From positions 744,001 to 808,000 of the forward strand of contig NZ_BHVV01000001.1 in NCBI RefSeq assembly GCF_003865015.1: a stretch of DNA of 64,000 nt. The letters are read 5' to 3'. This DNA is from Sulfurisoma sediminicola. Lineage in GTDB: Bacteria > Pseudomonadota > Gammaproteobacteria > Burkholderiales > Rhodocyclaceae. Shown in pieces: positions 51,465 to 60,010 of the stretch (within the stretch, counting starts at the first letter, position 1; every line of letters begins with the position of its first letter). The position numbers and the translations under genes are program-made. Below the pieces are notes generated by a model. That model was given only the letters and a program-made list of their open reading frames with translations, searched no databases and was not told the DNA's origin.

Positions 51465-52607
51465 ATGAACCCCCTGCGCGCGGCTTGGCTGCGCCTCAAA
51501 CCGGACCCGAGCAACGTTCCCGCCGCCGAGCAGCTGCGCTCGGCGCTGGCGGTTGCAGCCGGCGTGCTGGCCACGGCCGGGCTCTCGGCCTGGCTTCTCG
51601 GCAGTTCTCCCCTGTTGGTCGCCGCGGTCGGCGCCTCGGCGGTGATCCTGCTGGCGCTGCCCACCAGCCCACTGGCGCAGCCGTGGGCGCTGGTCGGCGG
51701 TTATCTGGTTTGCGCCGCGGCCGGCGTCGTCGGTGCGCATGCGCTGCCCCACGTGGTGCTGGCGGCGGCGCTGGCGGTGGGACTGGGCACGCTGGGCATG
51801 CTGCTGTTGCGCTGCCTGCATCCGCCCGGCGGTGCGGTGGCCCTGTTCGCGGTCATCGGCGGCGAGAGGGTCGTCGCCCTCGGCTGGCAGTACCTGCTGA
51901 TGCCGGTCCTGTTCAATGCGCTGCTGCTGCTGGCCGCAGCCCTGATCATCAACAACCTGATGCCCGGAAGGCACTACCCGCGGCTGCTGCCGCAGGAACT
52001 CGAGCGCGGGCCGGACGACGAGGCGGAGCCGCGCGACCGCCTCGGGCTGCGTCGCCAGGACCTGCATGCCGCGCTGCGTGGCTACGGCCACCTGGTCGAC
52101 GTCAGCAACGAGGAGCTCGACGAGATCGTCGAGCAGGCGGAGCAACTCGCCTTCCGCCGCGCCTTCGGCGAACTCGCCTGCGCCGACATCATGACCCATG
52201 TGGCGTTCACCGTGCGGCCGGATACCAGCCTGCTCGAGGCCTGGCGCACGCTGCGCCGCCACCGGCTGGTCGTGCTGCTGGTGGTCGACAGCCTCAACCG
52301 CGTCGTGGGCGTGCTGGGCCTCGAGGACTTCGTGAGCGCCGCCAAGGCCCGCACGGCGTGCGGCGTGCGCGACCGCATCCTCCGCCTGCTGCGCTTCAAC
52401 TTCGCGCGCGACGCCTCGACCGCGTCGATCATGCGCCGCGAAGTGCGGGTCGTTGCCGCCGATGCGCACGTGGCCGAACTGGTGGAGCCCATGTCGCGCG
52501 GCGACCATCTGGCGGCGGTCGTCGATGGCGAGCGCCGGCTGCTCGGTGTCATCACCCAGTCGGATCTCATTGCGGCGCTCTACCGCGGCTGCGGTTCGGT
52601 GTCTTGA
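51465..52607 (+). CDS. HPP-family membrane protein with tandem CBS domains
   Basis: A 380-residue protein. The first 170 residues form an HPP domain of four helices with the name motif in RCLHPPGGAVALFAVIGG. The rest has a linker and two CBS domains (ACADIMTHVAFTVRPDTSLLEAW; ASIMRREVRVVAADAHVAEL ... LGVITQSDLIAALY). HPP proteins have been linked to nitrite transport in plastids and cyanobacteria, and CBS pairs bind adenine nucleotides. Placement next to the nitrate genes makes a nitrite/nitrate role attractive but unproven. It is divergent from nasT. Confidence 0.87.
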   Translation: MNPLRAAWLRLKPDPSNVPAAEQLRSALAVAAGVLATAGLSAWLLGSSPLLVAAVGASAVILLALPTSPLAQPWALVGGYLVCAAAGVVGAHALPHVVLAAALAVGLGTLGMLLLRCLHPPGGAVALFAVIGGERVVALGWQYLLMPVLFNALLLLAAALIINNLMPGRHYPRLLPQELERGPDDEAEPRDRLGLRRQDLHAALRGYGHLVDVSNEELDEIVEQAEQLAFRRAFGELACADIMTHVAFTVRPDTSLLEAWRTLRRHRLVVLLVVDSLNRVVGVLGLEDFVSAAKARTACGVRDRILRLLRFNFARDASTASIMRREVRVVAADAHVAELVEPMSRGDHLAAVVDGERRLLGVITQSDLIAALYRGCGSVS

Positions 52608-52655
52608 GCGACAGGCTGTTAGGATCGCGCTTTCGCCCCATCGCCAGCGAGCGTC

Positions 52656-55600
52656 GTGATCCGATCCCTGTTCTCCAGCCTGCAAGTGCGCCTGATACTG
52701 GGCGTGACCGTGCTGTCCCTCGGCAGCCTGTGGGGCTTCGCCTGGCTGCTGGCAGCGCGGCAGGTGGAGCAGATCGAGAACATGCTGATCGAGCAGCAGC
52801 GCGCGACTATCGAGTATGTCGCCGAAGACATCGACCAGAGGCTGCGCCGTCGCCTCGACAATCTGGCGCAGGCCGCGACCGTCCTTCCGCTTGACCGGCT
52901 CGGCGATGCGGCAAAGCTCGAAGACTTCCTCCGCCAGCGCCCGTCGGTGGTCAAGCTTTTCGACGGCGGCATCATCGTCGTCAAGCCCGACGGGTCGGGG
53001 GCCTTCGCCGACTACCCGCCGCTGCCCGGGCGGCGTGAGCAGAGCTTCGATCATGTCACTGCGGTCGCCGACGTCATCCGCAGCGGCCGGCCGTCGGTGG
53101 GCAAGCCCTTCGTCGGCATCCATATCAAGAAGCCGCTGCTCGGCTTCGCCGTGCCGGTGCGCGACCGCGATGGCCGCCTCGCGGCCGTCCTCGCCGGCAT
53201 CAGCTTGGTGCAGGCGCCCGACCTGCTCGGCATCGTCGGCCAGCACCGCTATGGCAAGACCGGCGACTTCGTCGTCGTGGCGCCGCAGCACGGGATGGTG
53301 GTGATCGGCTCCGATCCGGCCTACACATTGCGGTCGCTGCCGCAGCCGGGCGTCAACCGCATGCTCGACCGCTTTCGCGAAGGGCAGGAGGGCTCGGGCC
53401 TGACCATCGATGCCCGCGGTGTCGAACACCTCGTTTCGGGCAAGCGCCTGGCCTCGGTCGAGGGCTGGCTTGTCGTGGTGCGGCTGCCGACGACCGAGGC
53501 TTTCGCGCCGATCGTCGAACTGCGGCGCCTGGTCTTCGGCGGCGCCCTGCTGCTGTCGCTTCTCGTGGCGGGGCTGGTGGCCTTGTGGGTCAGGCGCGCC
53601 CTGACGCCGCTGCGCGCGGCGACGGGTGCGCTCGATGCCATCTCGGCCGGCAAGGCACCGCTGCAAGCGCTGCCGGTGGTGCGGCAGGACGAGGTCGGGC
53701 GACTGGTCGAGAGCTTCAACCGCCTGCAGGAACGGCTGCGCAAGCGCGAGGACGAACTCGTTGCCGCGCGCGAGGAACTGCGCGAAATCACCGATTCGGT
53801 GCCGGTCGCGATGTACCGCTACCGCATCGACGACGACGGGCGTCCCGACGTCATGTACATGAGCGACCGCATCGAAGCGCTGTGGGGCGTTCCGGCGGCC
53901 GAGATCATGCGCGACCCCACTGCCGGATTCGCCCGCATCCATCCCGACGACCTGCCCGTGTTCCTCGAAAAGGATCGCGCCGACTGGCAGAGCCACTCAT
54001 CGTCCGTCCACGAGGTGCGCGTGGTGCATCCCGACGGCGGCGTGCGCTGGATCCACGTCGAGTCGACGCCGAAACGTCTGGCCGACGGCCGCGTGGTCAA
54101 TCACGGCTTCGTCGAGGACATCACGGCCCGCAAGGAAGCCGACGAGGCGCTGCGGCAGCTGCAGGAACGCTTCGCCGTCGCCTTCCGCGCCAGCCCGATC
54201 GCCGCATCGATCGCGCGGGTCGCCGACGGCCGTTTCATCGAGGTCAACGATCGCTGGCAGGCCGTCTTCGGCTGGACGCGCGAGGAACTCATCGGCCACA
54301 GCTCGGTGGAGCTTGGGGTTTGGCCGGACGCGGCGGCACGCGCGGCCTGGGTCACGGCGCTGCGCCGCGAGGGTCGTCTCCAGGACCATGTGACCCGCTG
54401 GCGGCGCAGGGACGGCGTCTTGCGCGACGTCAGCGTCTCGGCCGAACTCACCGATGTGGACGGCCAGCCCAGCGTTTTGGCCTTCGTCATCGATGTGACG
54501 GACCGGCTGCAGGCCGAACGGGCCCTGGCCGAGAGCGAGGCGCGCAGTCGCCGCATCATCGAGACCGCCAACGAAGGCATCTGGATCATCGATCCCGACG
54601 CCCGCGTCAGTTTCGTCAATCAGCGCATGGCCGACATGCTCGGCTATCCGCCGGAGCAGATCCTCGGCGGCACGGCGGAGGATTTCCTCTATGCGGAAGA
54701 CCTCGACGAGCATCGCGAGCAGATCGCGAACCGGCAGGAGGGCAAGAGCGGCCACTACGAGCGGCGTTTCCGCCGCAAGGACGGCAGCGAGTTGTGGACC
54801 CAGGTCTCGGGCACCGCCATCCTGAATGCCGACGGCAGCTACGGCGGCGCCTTCGGCATGTTCACCGACATCACGCATCTGAAGCAACAGCAGCGCCAGC
54901 TGCAGCACATCGCGCATTACGACGCGCTGACCGGCATCCCCAACCGCGTGCTGCTCGCCGACCGCATGCACCAGGCGCTGGCCCAGGCTCGTCGCGCCGG
55001 GCGGATGATGGCGGTCTGCTATGTCGATCTCGACGGCTTCAAGCCGATCAACGACGCCCACGGCCACGATGCCGGCGACCGCGTGCTGATCACGATCGCC
55101 CAACGCCTGAAGGACGGCCTGCGCGGCGGCGACACCGTGGCGCGGCTCGGCGGCGACGAGTTCGTGCTGCTGCTGGGCATCGAGCACATGGAGGAATGCG
55201 AAACCGCGCTGCGCCGCGTGCTCGATGCCGTCGCCCAGCCGCTGACCGTGGGCGGCCAGGCGGCCAGCATCTCGGCGAGCATCGGCGTCACCCTCTACCC
55301 GCTCGACGATGCCGATCCCGACACCCTGTTGCGCCACGCCGACCAGGCGATGTACGGTGCCAAGCTGGAGGGGCGCAATCGCTATCAGCTGTTCGACCCG
55401 ATCCGCGACCGCGAGGTGCGTGCGCACCGCCAGGCGCTCGACTGCATGGCCGCGGCACTCGCCGCCGGCGAGTTCGTGCTGTACTACCAGCCCAAGGTCA
55501 ACATGCGCCAGGGCCGCGTGGTCGGCGTCGAGGCGCTGCTGCGCTGGCAGCATCCGCAGCGTGGCCTGCTGCTGCCGGCGGAATTCCTGCCGCTGATGGA

Positions 55601-56579
55601 GGATACCGACCTTATCGTGCAGGTCGGCGAATGGGTGATCAGTACGGCGTTGCGGCAACGGCAGGAGTGGCAGACCCAGGGACTTGACCTGGCCGTCAGC
55701 GTGAATGTCGCCGCGCGGCACCTGTCGCAGCCGAATTTCGTCGCGCGCCTGGTCGAGTTGCTGCGAGCCCATCCGGCGCTGCCACCGCGTTGCCTCGAGC
55801 TCGAAGTGCTGGAGACCGCCGCGCTCGAGGACATGGGACGCGTCGCCCGCATCATCGAGGAATGCCGCCAGCTCGGCGTGACCTTCGCCCTCGACGACTT
55901 CGGCACCGGCTATTCCTCGCTCACCTACATCAAGCGCCTGCCGGCGGATACGCTCAAGATCGACCAGTCCTTCGTCCGCGACATGCTGCGCGATCCCGAG
56001 GATTGCGCCATCGTCGAGGGCGTCATCGGCCTCACCCGCGTGTTCCGCCGCCACGTCGTGGCCGAGGGCGTCGAGACCGTCGAGCACGGCGTGTTGCTGC
56101 TCAGCCTCGGCTGTGACCTGGGCCAGGGTTACGGCATCGCGCGGCCGATGCCGGCGGATGCGCTGATCGACTGGGTGCGCAGCTGGCGGCCCGATCCGGC
56201 ATGGATCGCCAACGCCGCCTTCGCCTGGCCCAGCGACGACCTGCCGCTGGTGATCGCCGAGGCCGAGCACCGTCGCTGGATCGAGGATGTCGAAGCCTGC
56301 CTGTGCGGCACCGACGAGACGCCGGAGCTCGACCCGCAGGGCTGTCGTTTCGGCCAGTGGCTGGCCGGTGCCGGGCGCCGGCGCTACGGTGCGCGACCGG
56401 GCTATGGCGTGGTTGACCGCCTGCACCGGCAGACCCACGCGCTGGCAGCGGAACTGCTGTCCTTGCGGCGCGAGGGCGGCGGGGATGCCGCCTGTCGGCA
56501 CATGCCCGCGCTGCAGGCCGAAAGCGACGCCCTGCTCGCGGCGCTCCACGAGCTGATGGCCGAAGCGGTCATCAGCTGA
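52656..56579 (+). CDS. Membrane PAS-GGDEF-EAL c-di-GMP enzyme with C-terminal CZB zinc-sensing domain
   Basis: A 1307-residue protein with a GTG start. Helix 1 (about 12-32), periplasmic double-Cache region (33-285), helix 2 (about 291-312), HAMP (313-370), three PAS domains (about 370-745), GGDEF (GGDEF at 832-836 with an RxxD inhibitory site five residues before), EAL (Glu959-Leu961; DDFGTGYSSL, EGVET) and a final domain with His1205, Cys1230 (CRFGQWL), His1257 and His1261. The C-to-H (27) and H-to-H (4) spacings equal those of zinc-binding CZB in E. coli DgcZ. Both catalytic cores look intact, so it may make and degrade c-di-GMP under zinc and ligand control. Confidence 0.93.
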   Translation: MIRSLFSSLQVRLILGVTVLSLGSLWGFAWLLAARQVEQIENMLIEQQRATIEYVAEDIDQRLRRRLDNLAQAATVLPLDRLGDAAKLEDFLRQRPSVVKLFDGGIIVVKPDGSGAFADYPPLPGRREQSFDHVTAVADVIRSGRPSVGKPFVGIHIKKPLLGFAVPVRDRDGRLAAVLAGISLVQAPDLLGIVGQHRYGKTGDFVVVAPQHGMVVIGSDPAYTLRSLPQPGVNRMLDRFREGQEGSGLTIDARGVEHLVSGKRLASVEGWLVVVRLPTTEAFAPIVELRRLVFGGALLLSLLVAGLVALWVRRALTPLRAATGALDAISAGKAPLQALPVVRQDEVGRLVESFNRLQERLRKREDELVAAREELREITDSVPVAMYRYRIDDDGRPDVMYMSDRIEALWGVPAAEIMRDPTAGFARIHPDDLPVFLEKDRADWQSHSSSVHEVRVVHPDGGVRWIHVESTPKRLADGRVVNHGFVEDITARKEADEALRQLQERFAVAFRASPIAASIARVADGRFIEVNDRWQAVFGWTREELIGHSSVELGVWPDAAARAAWVTALRREGRLQDHVTRWRRRDGVLRDVSVSAELTDVDGQPSVLAFVIDVTDRLQAERALAESEARSRRIIETANEGIWIIDPDARVSFVNQRMADMLGYPPEQILGGTAEDFLYAEDLDEHREQIANRQEGKSGHYERRFRRKDGSELWTQVSGTAILNADGSYGGAFGMFTDITHLKQQQRQLQHIAHYDALTGIPNRVLLADRMHQALAQARRAGRMMAVCYVDLDGFKPINDAHGHDAGDRVLITIAQRLKDGLRGGDTVARLGGDEFVLLLGIEHMEECETALRRVLDAVAQPLTVGGQAASISASIGVTLYPLDDADPDTLLRHADQAMYGAKLEGRNRYQLFDPIRDREVRAHRQALDCMAAALAAGEFVLYYQPKVNMRQGRVVGVEALLRWQHPQRGLLLPAEFLPLMEDTDLIVQVGEWVISTALRQRQEWQTQGLDLAVSVNVAARHLSQPNFVARLVELLRAHPALPPRCLELEVLETAALEDMGRVARIIEECRQLGVTFALDDFGTGYSSLTYIKRLPADTLKIDQSFVRDMLRDPEDCAIVEGVIGLTRVFRRHVVAEGVETVEHGVLLLSLGCDLGQGYGIARPMPADALIDWVRSWRPDPAWIANAAFAWPSDDLPLVIAEAEHRRWIEDVEACLCGTDETPELDPQGCRFGQWLAGAGRRRYGARPGYGVVDRLHRQTHALAAELLSLRREGGGDAACRHMPALQAESDALLAALHELMAEAVIS

Positions 56580-58062
56580 CGGCCGGCTCGTCGGCGCCGA
56601 GCGGTTCGAGCCAGGCGCCCTGCCGTTCCAGAACCGCGAGCGTCGCTTCCGAGGCGTCGCCGCTGCCGCGCCGCGCGTCGACGCGGCCGGCGAGCTCGGC
56701 GGCAGACGCCTGCGGCGCGAGGATGGCGAAGGCGGCGCCGTGGCGCGCCGCCAGCGCACGGAACATGTCACGCTCGTCACGGCGCAGGAAGGCGGCGTCG
56801 ACGATCACCGACCAGCCTTCGCCCAGGGCCAGCCCGGCCAGTTCGGCCAGCCGCGCGTAGGTGCGGACGTGGGCATCGGCGGTATAGATGCCGCCATCGA
56901 GCGGCGAGCCGCTGGCTTCGTGCGCGGCAAGGCCGTAGAGGCGCTTCCTTTCGACGTCCGAGCGCAGGCGGACGGTGCTCGCCGTCGGGTCGGCGAGCAG
57001 CCGCGCGCTCGAGGCCGTGGTCTTGCCGCAGCCGGCCAGGCCGTGGGTAATGGTGAGCTTGAGCGCAGGAGGCGCGGCGATGGCGGCGGCCAGCGCGAGG
57101 TATTCGTGCACCTCGGGACAGTCGGCGGCCGTCGTTTCATCCTGCTGGCAGGCGCGGATCGCGGCGATCTTGGCGCGCACCAGCGCGCGGTAGGCCATGT
57201 AGAAACGCAGCACGCGCAGCGCATCGAAGTCGCCGCAATCGGCCAGCCACGCGTTGAGCAGCCAGCAAGCCAGGCCGGGCCGGCCATGGTCGAGCAGGTC
57301 GACGAGGAGGAAGGCGATTTCGCTGGCGACGTCGATCCAGCGGAAATCCTCGTTGAACTCGATGCAGTCGAACGGCACGACCTCGTCGCCGAGCAGCACG
57401 AGATTGCCCAGGTGCAGGTCGCCGTGACACTCGCGCACGCAGCCGCGCGCCTTGCGCGCGGCGAAGGTTTGCGCGAGGCGGGCGTGTTCCTCGCGCGTCC
57501 AGCCTTCGAGCGCGTCGAGCGCGGCTGCGGCCAGGCCGCGCGGCTTCGCACCCGGTTCTGGCTCCGCCAGAACCATCGTGAGCGCGCGCAGTTCGGCGAT
57601 GTTCTCGAGCGCCGGGGCCAGCACCGCGGCCGGCGTGCCGAAGCGGGAGTCTCCCGCAGCGATCGCCGCCGCCGCGTGAAAGCGCGCCAGCGTCGCGGCG
57701 AGCGCGGCGAGGTGCTCGGGGCGCAGGTGGCCGCGCCGGCAGACGTGGTCGAGCCGCGCCTCCTCGGGAAAGCGCCGCATCTTCACCGCCGGCTCGCCGT
57801 CGAATGCCACGACCTCGAGATAGAGCTGCGGCGCGAAGCGCCGGTTGAGGCGCAGTTCGGCGCAGCACGCGGCGCGGCGCTTTTCCGCCGTGCCGTAGTC
57901 GAGAAAGGGCAGGACGATGGGCTTCTTGATCTTCCAGGCCAGGTCGCCGGCGAGCAGCACCCACGACGCGTGGGTCTGCATGAGCTCGATGCGCCCGCTG
58001 CCGAGCGGCGAGCGCGCGGGATCGAGCAGGGTGCGGATCAGGGGCGGCAGAGATTCGGCCAT
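56572..58062 (-). CDS. Aminoglycoside phosphotransferase-like / AAA ATPase fusion
   Basis: A 496-residue two-part protein. Residues about 1-330 are an APH/ChoK-like kinase fold with HGDLHLGNLVLL (catalytic loop) and FDCIEFNEDFRWIDVASEIAFLL; residues about 335-490 are a P-loop kinase with Walker A HGLAGCGKTTASS and a downstream RSDVERKRLYG region. This bifunctional family (COG0645/COG2187) is widespread and its substrate unknown; it is not evidence of drug resistance. It converges on the GGDEF gene with an 8-base overlap. Confidence 0.88.
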   Translation of the reverse strand: MAESLPPLIRTLLDPARSPLGSGRIELMQTHASWVLLAGDLAWKIKKPIVLPFLDYGTAEKRRAACCAELRLNRRFAPQLYLEVVAFDGEPAVKMRRFPEEARLDHVCRRGHLRPEHLAALAATLARFHAAAAIAAGDSRFGTPAAVLAPALENIAELRALTMVLAEPEPGAKPRGLAAAALDALEGWTREEHARLAQTFAARKARGCVRECHGDLHLGNLVLLGDEVVPFDCIEFNEDFRWIDVASEIAFLLVDLLDHGRPGLACWLLNAWLADCGDFDALRVLRFYMAYRALVRAKIAAIRACQQDETTAADCPEVHEYLALAAAIAAPPALKLTITHGLAGCGKTTASSARLLADPTASTVRLRSDVERKRLYGLAAHEASGSPLDGGIYTADAHVRTYARLAELAGLALGEGWSVIVDAAFLRRDERDMFRALAARHGAAFAILAPQASAAELAGRVDARRGSGDASEATLAVLERQGAWLEPLGADEPAVS

Positions 58063-58099
58063 GCGGTCATTATCGACCCCGCCGGCTGCGACGCCGAAA

Positions 58100-58136
58100 A
58101 TAGCCGATGCCTATGAACGCGATATGGACAATTCAT
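58100..58136 (+). promoter_or_regulatory. Probable OxyR binding site upstream of dps
   Basis: ATAG-N7-CTAT-N7-ATAT-N7-TCAT: the first two tetramers match the OxyR consensus ATAG-N7-CTAT exactly, the third 3 of 4, the fourth 2 of 4, with all spacers correct. It abuts the -35 region. Confidence 0.7.
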
Positions 58137-58165
58137 TCGATACATCGATGGCCGTTATCTATGAT
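58137..58165 (+). promoter_or_regulatory. Promoter of dps
   Basis: -35 TCGATA (4 of 6), 17-base spacer, -10 TATGAT (5 of 6, 58160-58165). The weak -35 directly downstream of the OxyR box fits activator-dependent initiation. Confidence 0.6.
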
Positions 58166-58215
58166 GCGAAGCGTCGAGGCAGTCATTCGGCACCAACCGA
58201 GCAAGGAGGAACATC

Positions 58216-58680
58216 ATGGATATCGGCATCAACAAGAAAGACCGCGCGAAAATCGCCGAGGGGCTCTCGCGCCTCCTCGCCGACAGTTACACGCTCTACC
58301 TCATGACCCACAACTTCCACTGGAACGTGAAGGGACCGATGTTCAACACCCTCCACGCGATGTTCATGCAGCAATACACCGAGCAGTGGAACGCGCTGGA
58401 CCTCATCGCCGAGCGCATCCGTGCGCTGGACTTCCCGGCACCGGGCACTTACGCCGAGTTCGCCAAGCTCTCGTCGATCAAGGACGTCGGCGGCGTGCCC
58501 AGGGCCATGGATATGGTGCGCCATCTCGTCTCCGCGCAGGAAGCCGTGGCGCGAACCGCGCGCGAGATGGTACCGGTGGCCGAAAAGGCCAGCGACCAGC
58601 CGACGCTCGACCTGCTGACGCAGCGCCTCAACGTCCATGAAAAGACCGCCTGGATGCTGCGCAGCCTGCTGGAAGAGTGA
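58216..58680 (+). CDS. dps: Dps-family DNA-protecting ferritin-like protein
   Basis: A 154-residue dodecameric mini-ferritin. Ferroxidase-site residues are visible in [20 protein letters not shown] (His, and the downstream Asp/Glu of [15 protein letters not shown]). Binds DNA and oxidises Fe2+ with H2O2. Ribosome site AAGGAGGAA precedes the ATG. The upstream OxyR box suggests induction by peroxide. Confidence 0.93.
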   Translation: MDIGINKKDRAKIAEGLSRLLADSYTLYLMTHNFHWNVKGPMFNTLHAMFMQQYTEQWNALDLIAERIRALDFPAPGTYAEFAKLSSIKDVGGVPRAMDMVRHLVSAQEAVARTAREMVPVAEKASDQPTLDLLTQRLNVHEKTAWMLRSLLEE

Positions 58681-58823
58681 TGAGTGTCGCTGTTCGAGAC
58701 CCGGCGGTCTTTCGGTGCAGGCTAACGTGAGCGCAGCGAACGTTAAGCCGCGTCAGCGGCGGCCGTAGCCAAAAACCGCCTGGATGCTCCGCAGTTTGCT
58801 GGAGGAGTGAGCGGCAACCGGCG
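58681..58823. other. Short intergenic region with a repeat and a dps remnant
   Basis: Contains an imperfect inverted repeat (GCTAACGT ... ACGTTAAGC, about 58719-58748) and the duplicated dps tail below. Confidence 0.6.
58772..58810 (+). pseudogene. Duplicated 3' fragment of dps
   Basis: The 13 codons encode [12 protein letters not shown] plus TGA, the same peptide as the last 12 residues of Dps plus stop (58642-58680), with several synonymous changes (CTC for CTG, AGT for AGC, TTG for CTG, GAG for GAA). It is likely the relic of a tandem dps duplication that was later deleted. Confidence 0.8.
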
Positions 58824-59417
58824 TTAGAAAAAGAACCCCGGCTGTTTCAACGCCTCGATTTCCTCGGGCGTCGATTCGCGGCCGAGGATGGCGTTGCGCT
58901 GCGGGAAGCGGCCGAAGCGCGCGATGACCTGCTGGTGGCGCTCGGCGTAATCGAGGGCCGAGCACAGCGGCTTGCCGCCCTCGGCGTGCAGCGCCTGGAA
59001 CAGGGTGAGCGACTCCACCTGCACGGCCGCCGATTCGGCGTGTTCGAACGGCAGGTAGGCGAACCAGCGCAGCAAAGGGGGCAGTTCGCGGTCGCCGCCC
59101 GATGCCAGCAGGCGCCGCGCCGCGGCGAGCGCCAGTCCGTCGCCGGCGAAGGCGCGAGGCGTATCGGCGAAGAGTCGGCGCGGGAAGGCGTCGAGCAGCA
59201 GGATGCGCGCCAATGCGCCTGCGGCGGTGGCTTCCCATTCGGCGAAGCCGCCGGCGAGCGCGGCATCGACGGCCGCGACGAAGCGCCGGTGCAGGGTCTC
59301 GTCGAAATCCGGCGTGGCGCGCATCCATTCGAGCCGGTAATGGCCGTGCTGGAAATGCCCGGCCGGCAGGAACCAGAAGTCGAGGACGTCGTCGGCAGCG
59401 ACGTCGGCATCAGCCAT
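58824..59417 (-). CDS. DUF924 family protein (copy 2)
   Basis: A 197-residue DUF924 protein with DVLDFWFLPAGHFQHGHYRLEW at the start, ARILLLDAFPRRLFADTPRAFAGD, FAYLPFEHAES and GRFPQRNAILGRESTPEEI. DUF924 is an all-helical TPR-like family of unknown function. It overlaps the stop of copy 1 by one base (TGATG). The pair are close relatives that arose by tandem duplication. Confidence 0.9.
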   Translation of the reverse strand: MADADVAADDVLDFWFLPAGHFQHGHYRLEWMRATPDFDETLHRRFVAAVDAALAGGFAEWEATAAGALARILLLDAFPRRLFADTPRAFAGDGLALAAARRLLASGGDRELPPLLRWFAYLPFEHAESAAVQVESLTLFQALHAEGGKPLCSALDYAERHQQVIARFGRFPQRNAILGRESTPEEIEALKQPGFFF

Positions 59418-60010
59418 CAGAAGCGAAACTCGCCGGCTTCGAGCGCCGCGATCTCCTCGGCGGTCGATTCGCGGCCGAGGATGGCATTGCGGCCGGGGAA
59501 GCGGCCGAAGCGTTCGATCGCCGTGCGGTGGCGCAGGGCGTAGTCGTAGGCCGCGTCGAAGGCAGGGTCCTGGCCTTCGCGGCGCAGGCCGGCGAACAGG
59601 GCGACCGAGCGCTCCTGGTCGATCAGGGCTTCGCTGTGCTCGAAGGGCAGGAAGACGAACCAGCGCTGCAGCGGCGGCAGGTTCTTGTCGCGGCCGCTGC
59701 CCACCAGCCGCTCGGCCAGCGCCAGGGCCTGCGTATCGCCGGCGAACGCGCGTGCCGTGCCGCGGAAGATGTTGCGGGTGAACTGGTCGAGCAGCAGGAT
59801 GCGCGCCAGGGCGCCTGCGGCCGTGGTTTCCCACTCGCTCAGTTGTCCGTCGAGCGCAGCTTCGACCAGGGTGCCGAAGCGGCTGCGGATTTCCGCGTCG
59901 AAGGCATCGTCCCGGCGGAACCACTCGCGGCGGAAACGGCCGTGCTGCGGATCAGTGGCCGGCAGGAACCAGAAGTCGATAACGGCCTGGGCTTCGCCGG
60001 TCGGGTTCAT
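59417..60010 (-). CDS. DUF924 family protein (copy 1)
   Basis: Also 197 residues, with VIDFWFLPATDPQHGRFRREWF, ARILLLDQFTRNIFRGTARAFAGD, FVFLPFEHSEALIDQE and GRFPGRNAILGRESTAEEI; it is nearer to the family consensus (DQFTRNIFR) than copy 2. It overlaps topB by 4 bases (ATGA), so topB and both DUF924 genes form one unit. Confidence 0.92.
   Translation of the reverse strand: MNPTGEAQAVIDFWFLPATDPQHGRFRREWFRRDDAFDAEIRSRFGTLVEAALDGQLSEWETTAAGALARILLLDQFTRNIFRGTARAFAGDTQALALAERLVGSGRDKNLPPLQRWFVFLPFEHSEALIDQERSVALFAGLRREGQDPAFDAAYDYALRHRTAIERFGRFPGRNAILGRESTAEEIAALEAGEFRF

Noticed and set aside
34090-51560. Further matches to TCGGCGCTGGCG at 34092 and 51538
   Set aside because: These 11-12 base matches fall in Leu/Ala-rich coding sequence and are expected from codon use; not counted as copies of the dispersed repeat.
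51393-56780. Two very long antisense frames (51393-53996 and 53997-56780) opposite the HPP and GGDEF-EAL genes
   Set aside because: They end and start at arbitrary points, are rich in Arg/Gln/His/Asp without domain patterns, and the plus strand carries well-defined domains.
56572-58062. Aminoglycoside resistance gene
   Set aside because: The kinase fold belongs to a widespread APH-AAA fusion family of unknown substrate; no evidence for drug modification.
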